From: Leptolyngbya sp. SIOISBB
GTDB lineage: Bacteria; Cyanobacteriota; Cyanobacteriia; Phormidesmidales; Phormidesmidaceae
DNA length: 64,000 nt
Assembly (NCBI GenBank): GCA_010671905.1
Contig: JAAHII010000001.1
Location: 1,364,001 to 1,428,000 of the forward strand
Direction: 5' to 3'
Shown: piece by piece, positions 1 to 8,152 of the stretch
How the letters are laid out: every line of letters starts with the position of its first letter
Position numbering within the stretch: position 1 is the stretch's first letter
Notes under the pieces: model-generated
Database searches by the model: none
What the model was told of the DNA's origin: nothing
The model's input: the letters and a program-made list of their open reading frames with translations, nothing else
Program-made: the position numbers and the translations under genes

Positions 1-1
1 G

Positions 2-307
2 CAGGTGGGGACTCAATGTTTTCTGAATATTCAGTTTTGTGCGCGGGTCGTACTCGACATGGCTGAGCAGTTTCCCAACCGCATCGGCTTTTCGATGGTG
101 GAAGGGGATTTCAAAGCCTTTGAGGGCGTCTGGAAATTAGACCCCGACGAAAGTTCTGACCACGTCACGCGCCTGAACTACGAAATTACGGTCTGTGCCC
201 CGCGAGCAATTCCAACCATGCTGATTGAGCGGCATTTGTGCCATGACTTGACGCAAAATTTACAAGCGATTCGTCAATACGCGATCGCGACTGCAGGCGT
301 GGCCTAA
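2..307 (+). CDS. SRPBCC/polyketide-cyclase-like protein, C-terminal part
   Basis: The reading frame is open to the window edge, so the true start lies upstream; the GTG at 5 is only the first start codon inside the window. The visible 100 residues have the alternating strand pattern and long C-terminal helix of the START/SRPBCC (cyclase/dehydrase) fold, with an acidic stretch followed by a final helix ending in QNLQAIRQYA. Such proteins bind hydrophobic ligands; substrate and role cannot be read here. A strong intrinsic terminator follows 27 bases after the stop, so this is the last gene of its transcript. The family call is by fold pattern only. Confidence 0.6.
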   Translation, partial: QVGTQCFLNIQFCARVVLDMAEQFPNRIGFSMVEGDFKAFEGVWKLDPDESSDHVTRLNYEITVCAPRAIPTMLIERHLCHDLTQNLQAIRQYAIATAGVA

Positions 308-334
308 AACGTCGATTTTTAGAATGAACTGTGT

Positions 335-361
335 ACCCTACTCACACCGAGTAGGGTTTTT
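335..361 (+). terminator. Rho-independent terminator
   Basis: Perfect 9-bp stem ACCCTACTC / GAGTAGGGT around the loop ACACC, running into TTTTT. It ends the transcript of the preceding SRPBCC-type gene, seven bases before the next ATG. Confidence 0.9.
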
Positions 362-367
362 GATTTC

Positions 368-1352
368 ATGGCTCAACCGCGATCGCGCCTGGTCAGCAGT
401 CTAGCGTGGGTAATTTTGACAGGCGTTGTGGGCGTCACCGCGATCGCTCTATTCAGCAGCCGGTTTGGCTGGCCCCTCTATCTTGAACTGCTGTCTCACT
501 TTCAGCGGCAATACTGGCTATTGAGCTTGGTGGGATGGGGGGCGATCGCCGTCACCCGCCGCCGTCTGCCATTACTCTTGAGCCTGACTTGCGTCACCAT
601 TCTGACGGCTCAACTTCTACCTTGGTATCTCCCGCCCCATTTCCTGGGGAACGGGAACGGCCGGTAATTGCCGCATTCTCATCTCAAATGTCAACACGCA
701 AAACCGCAATTTTGACGCCGTATTGCAGTTTGTCCAAGAAGAGAATCCTGATCTGGCCTTATTTATGGAGGTGGATGAGCGGTGGATCGAGCAGCTTGAT
801 GCCCTTTCTGCAGAACTGCCCTATTTTTCAGGTGAGGGAAATAGCAATAATTTCGGCATTGTGATGTACAGTCGCTACCCGCTAACGACCACCGAACTTG
901 TGAATTTTGCTGCCGACAGTACCCCCAGTCTCACGACAACAATGACCCTCCAGGGGCGATCGCTGGCCGTGGTTGGCACTCATCCTCTTCCCCCGGTACG
1001 ACCGTCATACTTTCATTCTCGTAATCGACAGCTTGATCAGTTAGGTCAGTACCTACAGGGTATAGAGCAACCAACTATCGTCATCGGCGACTTTAATATC
1101 ACGATGTGGTCTCCCTATTACCAACGCTTTCAGCGGCAAACGGGTCTCAAGAATGTCCGCAATGGCTTTGGCCTGTTGCCAAGTTGGCCTACCGGAAAAC
1201 TCTATGGCCCTTTGCCAAAGTGGTTGATGCCGCTCTTAGCTATTCCCATCGATCACGGTTTCATCAGTCCAGAGTTAGCAGTCACAAATGTACAGGTTGG
1301 CCCTAACGTCGGGTCTGATCATCGCCCCGTCGTCATTGATTTGCGCCTCTGA
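368..1352 (+). pseudogene. Endonuclease/exonuclease/phosphatase family membrane protein, frameshifted
   Basis: Two ORFs (368-667 and 723-1352) are the halves of one EEP-fold protein. The first has two or three hydrophobic helices, the usual N-terminal membrane anchor of this subfamily. The second carries the catalytic signatures: an Asn in ISNVNTQNRN, a metal-binding Glu in FMEVDERW, GDFN, and the terminal SDHRP. The catalytic frame is open upstream of 723 and contains RILISNVNT, so homology begins near 667 where the first ORF ends at TAA (665-667). Removing one base there (the T at 665) fuses the frames into about 327 residues. It probably acts on phosphodiester or phosphate-ester bonds at the membrane; substrate unknown. 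The break may be a sequencing error. Confidence 0.75.
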
Positions 1353-1707
1353 GAGTCAGTTGATTGATAGAACGTACTTGGCTCCCATGGCTGTCAAACG
1401 CCCCATGGCTGTCAAACGGATGATGGGGAATCGGCACAAGTGATGCTATAGCAAGCTGCAGTTTGCTCAGGTTGCCCTGGATGTTTGAAACCGGCTTCTG
1501 GCAGGCATTTCAACTCCGCACTCCGACCTCCGCATTCCGCATTCTGCTGCTATATCGGTATAGTATCGCCCTCACCGGAAATTCTTTACCAGAAATCTTG
1601 CCAGACCGGTAACAGACAAAGTTTTCGCTGCTGCTTCGGGAATACTGTAGCCATCCATTGAAGCTATTGATACAGAAATCTCGCAAGTTTAAGGACTCCT
1701 CCATAAG
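1353..1707. other. Intergenic region with short repeats
   Basis: No gene is supported. It contains a tandem direct repeat (CCATGGCTGTCAAACG at about 1386 and 1403) and a CCGCATTC-rich dispersed repeat described separately. The minus-strand ORF 1510-1704 is built from that repeat and is not credible. Confidence 0.6.
1508..1550. repeat. Dispersed CCGCATTC-type repeat, copy A
   Basis: A stretch of about 42 bases made of overlapping heptamer-like units (CCGCACTC, CCGCATTC, CCGCATTC) ending in CTGCT. It recurs with three or so mismatches at 16450-16490, 15 kb away and in the same orientation. Its internal periodicity resembles the short tandemly repeated sequences (STRR) of filamentous cyanobacteria. 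Confidence 0.7.
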
Positions 1708-2571
1708 ATGAATAAGTTGGCAGTTGCTGGAATTAGCGTTGGTGCAGTCGCGATTGGCCTATACACAGGCGTCAGCATTTATACCAGTAAAGCGGCTGAA
1801 GCTAAAATTGATAAATTCATCGCCGATGTTGACGATGCTGTAGTGATTGAGTACGACAGCGCTAAAGTCAGTTTATTGGGCCAAAATCTCACGGTTAGCG
1901 ACATTCGAGTCGCGCCGGTAGAAGCACCTGAGCAGATCGTCAACATCGATAAGATTATTGTTCGCGAGTACGACGATCAATCAGACTTTCCGACGGTTTT
2001 TGATGCCTCGATCAAAGGCATTCAAGTTAAAACGGATCAGGCAAATGTGGCGATGATCGCTCCCGTCTTGTCCCAGGCGGGCTACAACGATGCCCTCAAC
2101 CTCGACACGCGATACACCTATGACGAAGCATCGGGTGACATGACCCTCGAAAAGTTTCGCTTAGGCGCTGATGACTTAGGTTATTTTGAAGTGACTTTTC
2201 AGCTAGGGAACTTTGATCCGGCGGCCACGACTAACGATGCCCTCACGCTACAGGCAGCGGAAATTGTGTACCAAGATCAATCTTTTGTGGAGAACCTTTT
2301 AGCCTCCATGGCAGCTCAGAGCAATCAGGATGTTAAAGAGTTTAAAACTCAACTCACCTCTGGCATTATCCAGAATGCCCAATTCTTTGTGCCAGCTGAT
2401 AGTCCTACGGCGATGGCCGCTGTTCAGGAGGCCACCGCTTTTATCGAAAATCCCAAAGGCTTCAGTATTGCGGCGAATCCTCAGCAACCGCTTTTAGTCA
2501 GTGACTTAGCATCTGCCGGCGATCCAGCAGTCATGATGGAAATGCTGAATCTGCAGATTGAAGCCTATTAA
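1708..2571 (+). CDS. Membrane-anchored or exported protein of unknown function
   Basis: A 287-residue protein with one N-terminal hydrophobic helix (residues 4-24) acting as signal or anchor. The rest is a soluble beta-rich region with no transmembrane segments, so it should face the periplasm or thylakoid lumen. The composition is acidic and rich in Asp, Val and Ala. Repeated pieces of about 70 residues with alternating strands recall DUF945/AsmA-like envelope proteins, but I see no diagnostic motif and do not assign a family. A GGACTCCT sequence lies upstream of the ATG as a weak ribosome site. It stands alone, before the pterin dehydratase. Confidence 0.7.
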   Translation: MNKLAVAGISVGAVAIGLYTGVSIYTSKAAEAKIDKFIADVDDAVVIEYDSAKVSLLGQNLTVSDIRVAPVEAPEQIVNIDKIIVREYDDQSDFPTVFDASIKGIQVKTDQANVAMIAPVLSQAGYNDALNLDTRYTYDEASGDMTLEKFRLGADDLGYFEVTFQLGNFDPAATTNDALTLQAAEIVYQDQSFVENLLASMAAQSNQDVKEFKTQLTSGIIQNAQFFVPADSPTAMAAVQEATAFIENPKGFSIAANPQQPLLVSDLASAGDPAVMMEMLNLQIEAY

Positions 2572-2663
2572 GATGACATGAATGCTGCTGGAGCACTGCT
2601 TGCATGGATGTAATTTTCAGCCTTGTGCTACTGACATCACCTGGGGTAGTTGGCGAGAACTTG

Positions 2664-3002
2664 ATGACCGAATCGATCTCGGTTGCTGAGCGACCAGAAG
2701 TAGAGTTGGTTGCCAATGCCCTCCCGGTTCGCTTAAGTGATCTTGAGGTGCAACAGCGCATTGAAGCATTGCCACCAGCATGGACGACCGATGGTACGAC
2801 GCTATTTTTTGAGTGCACCTTTGGGGATTTTGTCGAGGCGATCGCCTTCGTCAATCAACTTGTCGCCCCCGCTGAAGCCCTAGGCCATCACCCCGACATC
2901 ACCGTCAATTACAATCAGGTTTCGCTCTCCCTGACGACCCATGATGCCGGTGGACTGACCGAATTGGACTTTCAACTGGCCGAACAGATTTCGGCGCTTT
3001 AA
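2664..3002 (+). CDS. Pterin-4a-carbinolamine dehydratase
   Basis: Converts 4a-hydroxy-tetrahydropterin to quinonoid dihydropterin, recycling pterin cofactor. The family signature is present: EALGHHPDI followed by an aromatic (VNYN) and, further on, TTHDAGGLTELD, giving the conserved H-H-P...H...D arrangement. The track starts at ATG 2604, adding a 20-residue hydrophobic leader that could be a signal peptide. I prefer ATG 2664 (112 residues), which is the usual length for this cytoplasmic enzyme and has GCGAGAAC just upstream. The stop overlaps the end of the convergent flavoprotein gene by four bases. Confidence 0.85.
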   Translation: MTESISVAERPEVELVANALPVRLSDLEVQQRIEALPPAWTTDGTTLFFECTFGDFVEAIAFVNQLVAPAEALGHHPDITVNYNQVSLSLTTHDAGGLTELDFQLAEQISAL

Positions 3003-4408
3003 CGGCTCCGTCGCCAGTTACACCAATTTTCGACCCAGTCTCGCCGCCATTGTCCCGGCTGCCAGCGATCGCTTTCCCACTGTTGAGCGGCCTGACGCAA
3101 CAGCTCGGTCAAACTGTACGGCAGGGTTGGCAAGTTAGCTAAACGCCACCAAGGCGTCTTTTGAGTCATCAAGGCCGCTAGCATTTGCACCCATTCTGAG
3201 GCTTCTGGACCGACACCATGGCACCCGAGCAGGCGGCCGTCACGGTGGCCGATCAGCTTGCAAAATCCGACTGTGGACTCCTGCCATTGAGCTCTTGGGT
3301 TGCGGTACAGCGATTGTCGAACGACTAAAATATCGTCACTGCTAAACCGCTGGCGAGCTTGCGGTTCGGTGAATCCGACTCGGGCCATCGGCGGCTGTGT
3401 GGGCAAATCATAGGGAATGGTGTCGTAATTGGCTCGGTGACGTGGCCAAAAAAGCGCATTCTGAACCGCCCAACGAGCTTCTTGTCGAGCGATCGCGGGC
3501 AGTTCATACCCACCGATAGCCGCCCCACAGAGATAAATCTGGGGATGTTCGGTTTGTAAAAAAGCATTGACTGTCATGGGGAGATCGCCTGACAAGCATT
3601 TTTCCAATCCCAAATCATTGGTGTTGGGAATGGGGCGCGGGGCAAGAACCAGGGCGGCGGCGGTAATCACATCGTTTGGCAGTTTCACCGCGATCGCGGG
3701 TTCCGCCGATTCCAAATTCTGATAGGACACCGTTACCGTAGCGGCTCCCAGTCGCAAATCGACTCCATCAGCTCGGAGCTGAGCCACCAACCAGCCAGAG
3801 ACAGCCGGATCTTCCTGATTGAGTAACCTCTCATTTGAGGTGATTAGAGAAACGCTAACTTGTTGGTGAGCCAGCCACTGAGCTAGCACGATCCCCTCGG
3901 GACTACTGCCGACGATCACCACTGATGGCGGCAGTTGTGCCCGTTGCCAAAAGGTTATAGGCGTATCGTAGGGAACGGTGCCTAGCCCCGGCAAATGGGG
4001 AGGCTTGAACTGGTTACCAGTCGCCACGAGCACGGCTCGGGTGGTGAGTTGACGAGTCGCCGTCGCCAGAGTCAAAGGGCGATCGCCCATAATCTGGCCC
4101 CGCTCAGCAATGACATCAACTCCTTGCACCATCAACTGTTGCGCCGTGTCTTGCGTTAAGGTGTCAGCAATTAAAGTTGCCCGTTGTTGAGACCACTGCC
4201 AGGGTGTGACAGAACTCTCTGCCGGAGGCATCGCAAAAGCAGAACTCGCCTTTGATTGCAGCAATCCGCGATGAATCAGCAGCGATCGCTCCCCCTCTAA
4301 ATCCTGCAATATCAGGGCCACCCTCGCTCCATAGCGAATCGCCTCAGCCGCCGCTGAGTAGCCCTCGGGAGTACCGCCCACAATCACCAAATCATACTCA
4401 ACCGCCAT
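2999..4408 (-). CDS. FAD/NAD(P)-dependent oxidoreductase lacking the redox disulfide
   Basis: A 469-residue protein of the pyridine-nucleotide disulfide oxidoreductase fold (dihydrolipoamide dehydrogenase / mercuric reductase type). It has an N-terminal FAD dinucleotide-binding motif (VIVGGTPEG), the second NAD(P)-binding motif around VVIVGSSPEG (residues about 163-172), an FAD-closing stretch LCGAAIGG, and a dimerisation domain from about residue 345. The catalytic CxxxxC normally found near residue 45 is missing: the position reads LLQSKASSAF, keeping only the SKA element. It therefore cannot run the classic dithiol reaction; electron acceptor unknown. Monocistronic as far as visible. Confidence 0.85.
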   Translation of the reverse strand: MAVEYDLVIVGGTPEGYSAAAEAIRYGARVALILQDLEGERSLLIHRGLLQSKASSAFAMPPAESSVTPWQWSQQRATLIADTLTQDTAQQLMVQGVDVIAERGQIMGDRPLTLATATRQLTTRAVLVATGNQFKPPHLPGLGTVPYDTPITFWQRAQLPPSVVIVGSSPEGIVLAQWLAHQQVSVSLITSNERLLNQEDPAVSGWLVAQLRADGVDLRLGAATVTVSYQNLESAEPAIAVKLPNDVITAAALVLAPRPIPNTNDLGLEKCLSGDLPMTVNAFLQTEHPQIYLCGAAIGGYELPAIARQEARWAVQNALFWPRHRANYDTIPYDLPTQPPMARVGFTEPQARQRFSSDDILVVRQSLYRNPRAQWQESTVGFCKLIGHRDGRLLGCHGVGPEASEWVQMLAALMTQKTPWWRLANLPTLPYSLTELLRQAAQQWESDRWQPGQWRRDWVENWCNWRRSR

Positions 4409-4621
4409 GCGTACCCAAACGCCTCAATGCGTGCCGCCCTTGAGTGTAACGCTAATGGCTCTGCCCCCGACCTTTGCGTTACCCGCGTTTTACCCAGAAT
4501 AACGACAGAGATAAAGTGGCTGCGACCTGGCACCATGGACGCTGCTGACCAGCGACGACGTTAGCGATGTCGACTCGATACCAAGCCCGCATCTTGATCC
4601 GGCTTGCCCCTCGCCGCGAAG

Positions 4622-5512
4622 TTAATTCACTAGGGTTTGATCAGCGGTCTGTCTTAGCGACTTTGGTGCAGTTGTCGTCTCAGCCCTGGCAGTGTTCGCT
4701 TGTTGACGCTTGAGTTCTTTGACCTTGAGCACAATCAGATATTCATAAAAGCCCTGGAGGGTACACCAGGCAAAACCCGCTTCCCCATCCCGCCAGCCGC
4801 CGAGGATGAAATACATATAAAACCAGCGAACAAGGGGACGGAGAGGTAACCGCAGTGATAAATCTTTGAGGGCGTGGCGACGGTCCACTTCGGTTTGACC
4901 AAAGAAGAGCTGTTGCCAATTCACGTTGCCGGACTGCAGTTGCCGCAGCGTTTCCTTAGCCTCATCGGTAGAGTAGCGGTTGTGCTTATCAATCCACCGG
5001 CTCATGCCTTTGCCGCAAGTGTAGTGAGGATAGGTTGCCTGTAAAAAGCCCGTCGAGCCCTCACACACTTCGCGCTCGGTATGACCGTAGTCAGTGAACC
5101 AAACCTTTCCCAGTTGAAGTAGGCGCAACTGGTAGCGAGGAAATTGGGTACTGTGCTTGATCCACCGATCCATAAACATGACCCGCTCAGCAGCGTAGTA
5201 ACCCACTGCCTCAGATTTCTGCATGACTTGGCAGCATTCTTGAAACAGCTCTGGTGTCATGCGCTCGTCGGCTTCAAGAATATAGGCCCACTCATATTTG
5301 GCCGGAATGTTTTCTAACATCCAGGTGCGCTGCTTGCCATGACTCTCGAAGGGATGCTCGATAACCCGCACTGGATACTGAGAGGCGATTTCGACAGTGC
5401 GATCGCGGCTGCAAGAATCCACCACAATCACGTCATCAGACAGCATTGCCGATTCAATGCAAGCGGCGATATCCAGCTCTTCGTTATAAGTCAGAATGTA
5501 AATCGAAAACAT
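4622..5512 (-). CDS. Family 2 glycosyltransferase (WaaE/KdtX-like)
   Basis: A GT-A fold transferase of 296 residues. The N-terminus has the nucleotide-sugar binding strand FSIYILTYNEE and the VVDSCSRDRT loop. The metal-binding DXD position reads EADER, as in the WaaE branch that adds sugars to lipopolysaccharide core. There is no clear membrane segment apart from a hydrophobic stretch near residues 215-235. It probably decorates LPS or another surface glycan using a UDP-sugar. It is a single gene between intergenic spacers. Acceptor and sugar cannot be decided from the sequence. Confidence 0.85.
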   Translation of the reverse strand: MFSIYILTYNEELDIAACIESAMLSDDVIVVDSCSRDRTVEIASQYPVRVIEHPFESHGKQRTWMLENIPAKYEWAYILEADERMTPELFQECCQVMQKSEAVGYYAAERVMFMDRWIKHSTQFPRYQLRLLQLGKVWFTDYGHTEREVCEGSTGFLQATYPHYTCGKGMSRWIDKHNRYSTDEAKETLRQLQSGNVNWQQLFFGQTEVDRRHALKDLSLRLPLRPLVRWFYMYFILGGWRDGEAGFAWCTLQGFYEYLIVLKVKELKRQQANTARAETTTAPKSLRQTADQTLVN

Positions 5513-5996
5513 GGGCAGCTTATATAAAATGTGGCAGACGCCAGGATATCCCTATCCAGCAACTGAACTGAGGTGAAGCGATGAAGACTTTTCTTGAGCG
5601 CCTCTATCTCATATTTCCCATATCAACCGATCCTCCTGACTGCGGTCAGGATTTACTCAAAAAGTTCATAGAAAACAAACAGGCAATGAGCAATCGATGA
5701 ATTTTGCGCTTCATGGCGACGCTACTCGTCCCCAACATGGCACTACGACAGTTCCCCACCCCCGATGGCCATCGGGGCCAAACTTTCTCAGGTATGGCAA
5801 AGAGCGCAGAAAATGATCAGAGGAGGGTACAGCGCTCTGAAAATAACCTTCAATGCTCAGGGATGCGATTCCTCAAGTTTTCCAGCAGGATGCAGATCAT
5901 TCGGCAAGGAGTGCTTCCCTCAGCCGCCCTCCTAATCTTTAACCGCAATGGAAGTTGCCTTTTCATGAGTCATAAGAGGGGCCGCATGATGTCAAA
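5513..5996. other. Intergenic region with palindromes
   Basis: Lies downstream of the ABC binding-protein gene on the minus strand. It contains an 18-bp perfect palindrome CCCCGATGGCCATCGGGG (5760-5777) and a hairpin CCTGAC/GTCAGG near 5634-5649. Either could end the minus-strand transcript. The plus ORF 5704-6159 runs through this and into the antisense of the next gene and shows no protein-like features. Confidence 0.5.
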
Positions 5997-7754
5997 TCAC
6001 TCGGTAGGTTGCCGTTGCCAATTGGCAATATCCCAAGTGCTCGCGTCCCATGGGGTGGACTCTACGCCACCCAGGCTTTTGCTAATCCCGTTGGCGATCG
6101 CCCGATGCACAATCGGAATGACCGCCACGTCTGCGGCCAACAAAGCATCGAGTTCTTGAAAAAGGGCCGCACGTCTTTCTGGGTTGAGTTCTTGCTTTGC
6201 CACGGTAAACAAGGCGTCATACTCAGGGTTGCAGTAACGAGCATTGTTCGGCGTTTGCCACTGATTTGCCTGGGTCGCGATTTGATCGCAGGTCCACCAG
6301 CCTAAATAAATAGTCGGATCAGGATGATCATTTCCCGTGGTATAAGCCTGCATATCTGCATAGAAATGGTTGATGCTGTTGGTCTGTTCCGGATCGCCAG
6401 AAAAGAAGTCATCCACTCGAATCCGCTTAATATCGACATCCATCCCCAACGTCTCAAGGCTCTCTGCCACCAGCGTCTGAGTTTTCTGCCGCACCGGATT
6501 AACGGAGGTTTGGAAAACGATCTCCATATTTTTGCCGTCGCGATCGCGGATGCCATCATCATCGGTGTCAATCCACCCGGACTCGTCTAGCAGCGCTTCG
6601 GCTTTAGCCAAATCATATTCATAGGGCACTGTGCCAGGGCTCGCAAACGGTCGCGGTGCCACCAGTAATTGGGCTGTCGGTCGTCCGGTAAATCCGTAAA
6701 GGGCTTCGGCAATGGTGTCGCGATCAATCGCGTAGGCGATCGCCTGACGCACGCGCACATCATTGAGAAAAGGATGCGGAGCTTGCAGACTAGAGCGCTC
6801 ACCGGAGTCTGTCTCCGCAAACGGATCGGTGGGATTCAGCATGATGCGTTCTACCAAGCCGCCAAATACGGTATCGACCACGCCCTGACCATCCTGTTGG
6901 AGATCCTTGAGCAACTCGACTTCAACCTGGAGGTTGTGGGCAAAGTCGGCTTCCCCCGTGCTCAAAACTTCCCGCGCTGCAGCATAGGGCGCTAAGCCCC
7001 CAGCCAGTTCTACAGTCTCAAAAGCGGGCTTTCCCTCTCGGTAATTAGGGTTTGGGGTAAACCGAATACTGCCCGTTTGCCAGCCATCAACCTGATAGGG
7101 GCCAGTCCCGATGGGACTTAAATTGGCCTCAGCAGTACGAGCATCAGGGCCATTGACTGACTCAAAGATATGCTTGGGTAGAATGACGCCCGTTTGCCCA
7201 GTGAAGGGAATCTGCCAGGCCGCCGTCACGTCAGTGAACGTAATTTTGACGGTCTGTTCATCGATCGCCTCAACTGATTCGACGCCTTCATAATATTGAG
7301 CCGTGGCGGCCCCCACTTGGGGATTGCTGACAAAGTCAAAGGTGAAGGCGACATCCTCCGCAGTGAAGGCTTCCCCATCTGACCACTGCACGTCTAGCTT
7401 GAGTTGCCAGGTGACTGATTTGCCATCGTCAGTAATACCACCATTGTCTGCCGTCGGGATGGCTGCCGCCAAAACGGGGACCAGTTCACCGCGCTCATTA
7501 GCTGTCGCCAAGGGTTCCAGCACAATCCGCCCAGCTTCAAAATCTTGAATGCCCGTTGCCAGATGCGGATTCAGCGTCACGGGAACCCGGCTATATAGCA
7601 GTCGTAGCGTGTTGAGATCGCGTTGCCTAGATTCCACAGTTGTCGTCTCTAAGCCGGTATCGGCGGTTGGGGGCTGACTGCACCCAACGGCAACAAAGCC
7701 TATCAGTACACAACTGGCCACTAACCTTGGCAGATATCGACACTTATCAGTCAT
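5997..7754 (-). CDS. Peptide/oligopeptide ABC transporter substrate-binding lipoprotein
   Basis: A family 5 solute-binding protein (SBP_bac_5; DppA/OppA type), 585 residues from ATG 7754; GTG 7766 is an alternative. The N-terminus is a lipoprotein signal with Cys in GFVAVGCSQ. The mature part carries family hallmarks: the early strand LNPHLATG, W-S-DG-E-F-T--DV (QWSDGEAFTAEDVAFTF), GTGPY, and VRQAIAYAIDR. It captures peptides or similar solutes for an importer whose permease genes are not in the window, a common orphan arrangement in cyanobacteria. The ligand cannot be told. Confidence 0.88.
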   Translation of the reverse strand: MTDKCRYLPRLVASCVLIGFVAVGCSQPPTADTGLETTTVESRQRDLNTLRLLYSRVPVTLNPHLATGIQDFEAGRIVLEPLATANERGELVPVLAAAIPTADNGGITDDGKSVTWQLKLDVQWSDGEAFTAEDVAFTFDFVSNPQVGAATAQYYEGVESVEAIDEQTVKITFTDVTAAWQIPFTGQTGVILPKHIFESVNGPDARTAEANLSPIGTGPYQVDGWQTGSIRFTPNPNYREGKPAFETVELAGGLAPYAAAREVLSTGEADFAHNLQVEVELLKDLQQDGQGVVDTVFGGLVERIMLNPTDPFAETDSGERSSLQAPHPFLNDVRVRQAIAYAIDRDTIAEALYGFTGRPTAQLLVAPRPFASPGTVPYEYDLAKAEALLDESGWIDTDDDGIRDRDGKNMEIVFQTSVNPVRQKTQTLVAESLETLGMDVDIKRIRVDDFFSGDPEQTNSINHFYADMQAYTTGNDHPDPTIYLGWWTCDQIATQANQWQTPNNARYCNPEYDALFTVAKQELNPERRAALFQELDALLAADVAVIPIVHRAIANGISKSLGGVESTPWDASTWDIANWQRQPTE

Positions 7755-7766
7755 TGACGTATCCAC

Positions 7767-8152
7767 GACTACGAATTGCGATCCTATCCTAGCGATCGCC
7801 CAAGCAATTGCGAAGTGTGCTGATTTTCCAGGTGGGCTCTACCCGAGGCTGATCGGCTCTGCATCCTTGCCATCGATTTCGTCTCGTCATCGCTATCGTT
7901 GCTTCATCAGACACTAATGACTTTCAGCGTTCAATGGCAACTCTCAGACATTGACAACCGACATTTCGCAGGTTCTCTCAAGCAAATGAAGGATTTTCAA
8001 AGCCCTGTCCGACAAGGCTTTCATGAATCGGGGCTGCATTTGAATAATCTTGGTTGCGATTTATTCTGCATCGATTTGGTTGCTCGCGTGAACAATGACG
8101 TGTTTTTATCGATTTGCCGGAATAGCTCTCCTCATAGCTGCAACAGAGGAGG
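7767..8152. other. Intergenic region with a hairpin downstream of pheT
   Basis: No gene supported. Contains a nested hairpin AAAGCC-CT-GTCCGAC-AA-GGCTTT (7997-8019) about 130 bases beyond the pheT stop on the minus strand, a possible terminator without a strong T tract. ORFs 7899-8156 and 7978-8169 are shadows without recognisable content. Confidence 0.5.
7997..8019 (-). terminator. Possible terminator of pheT
   Basis: Inverted repeat AAAGCC/GGCTTT with an inner GTC/GAC pairing. On the minus strand it is followed by TGAAAATCC, so the T tract is poor. Confidence 0.35.

Noticed and set aside
5704-6159. 151-residue plus-strand ORF
   Set aside because: Built from a palindromic spacer and the antisense of the ABC binding-protein gene; no protein-like features.
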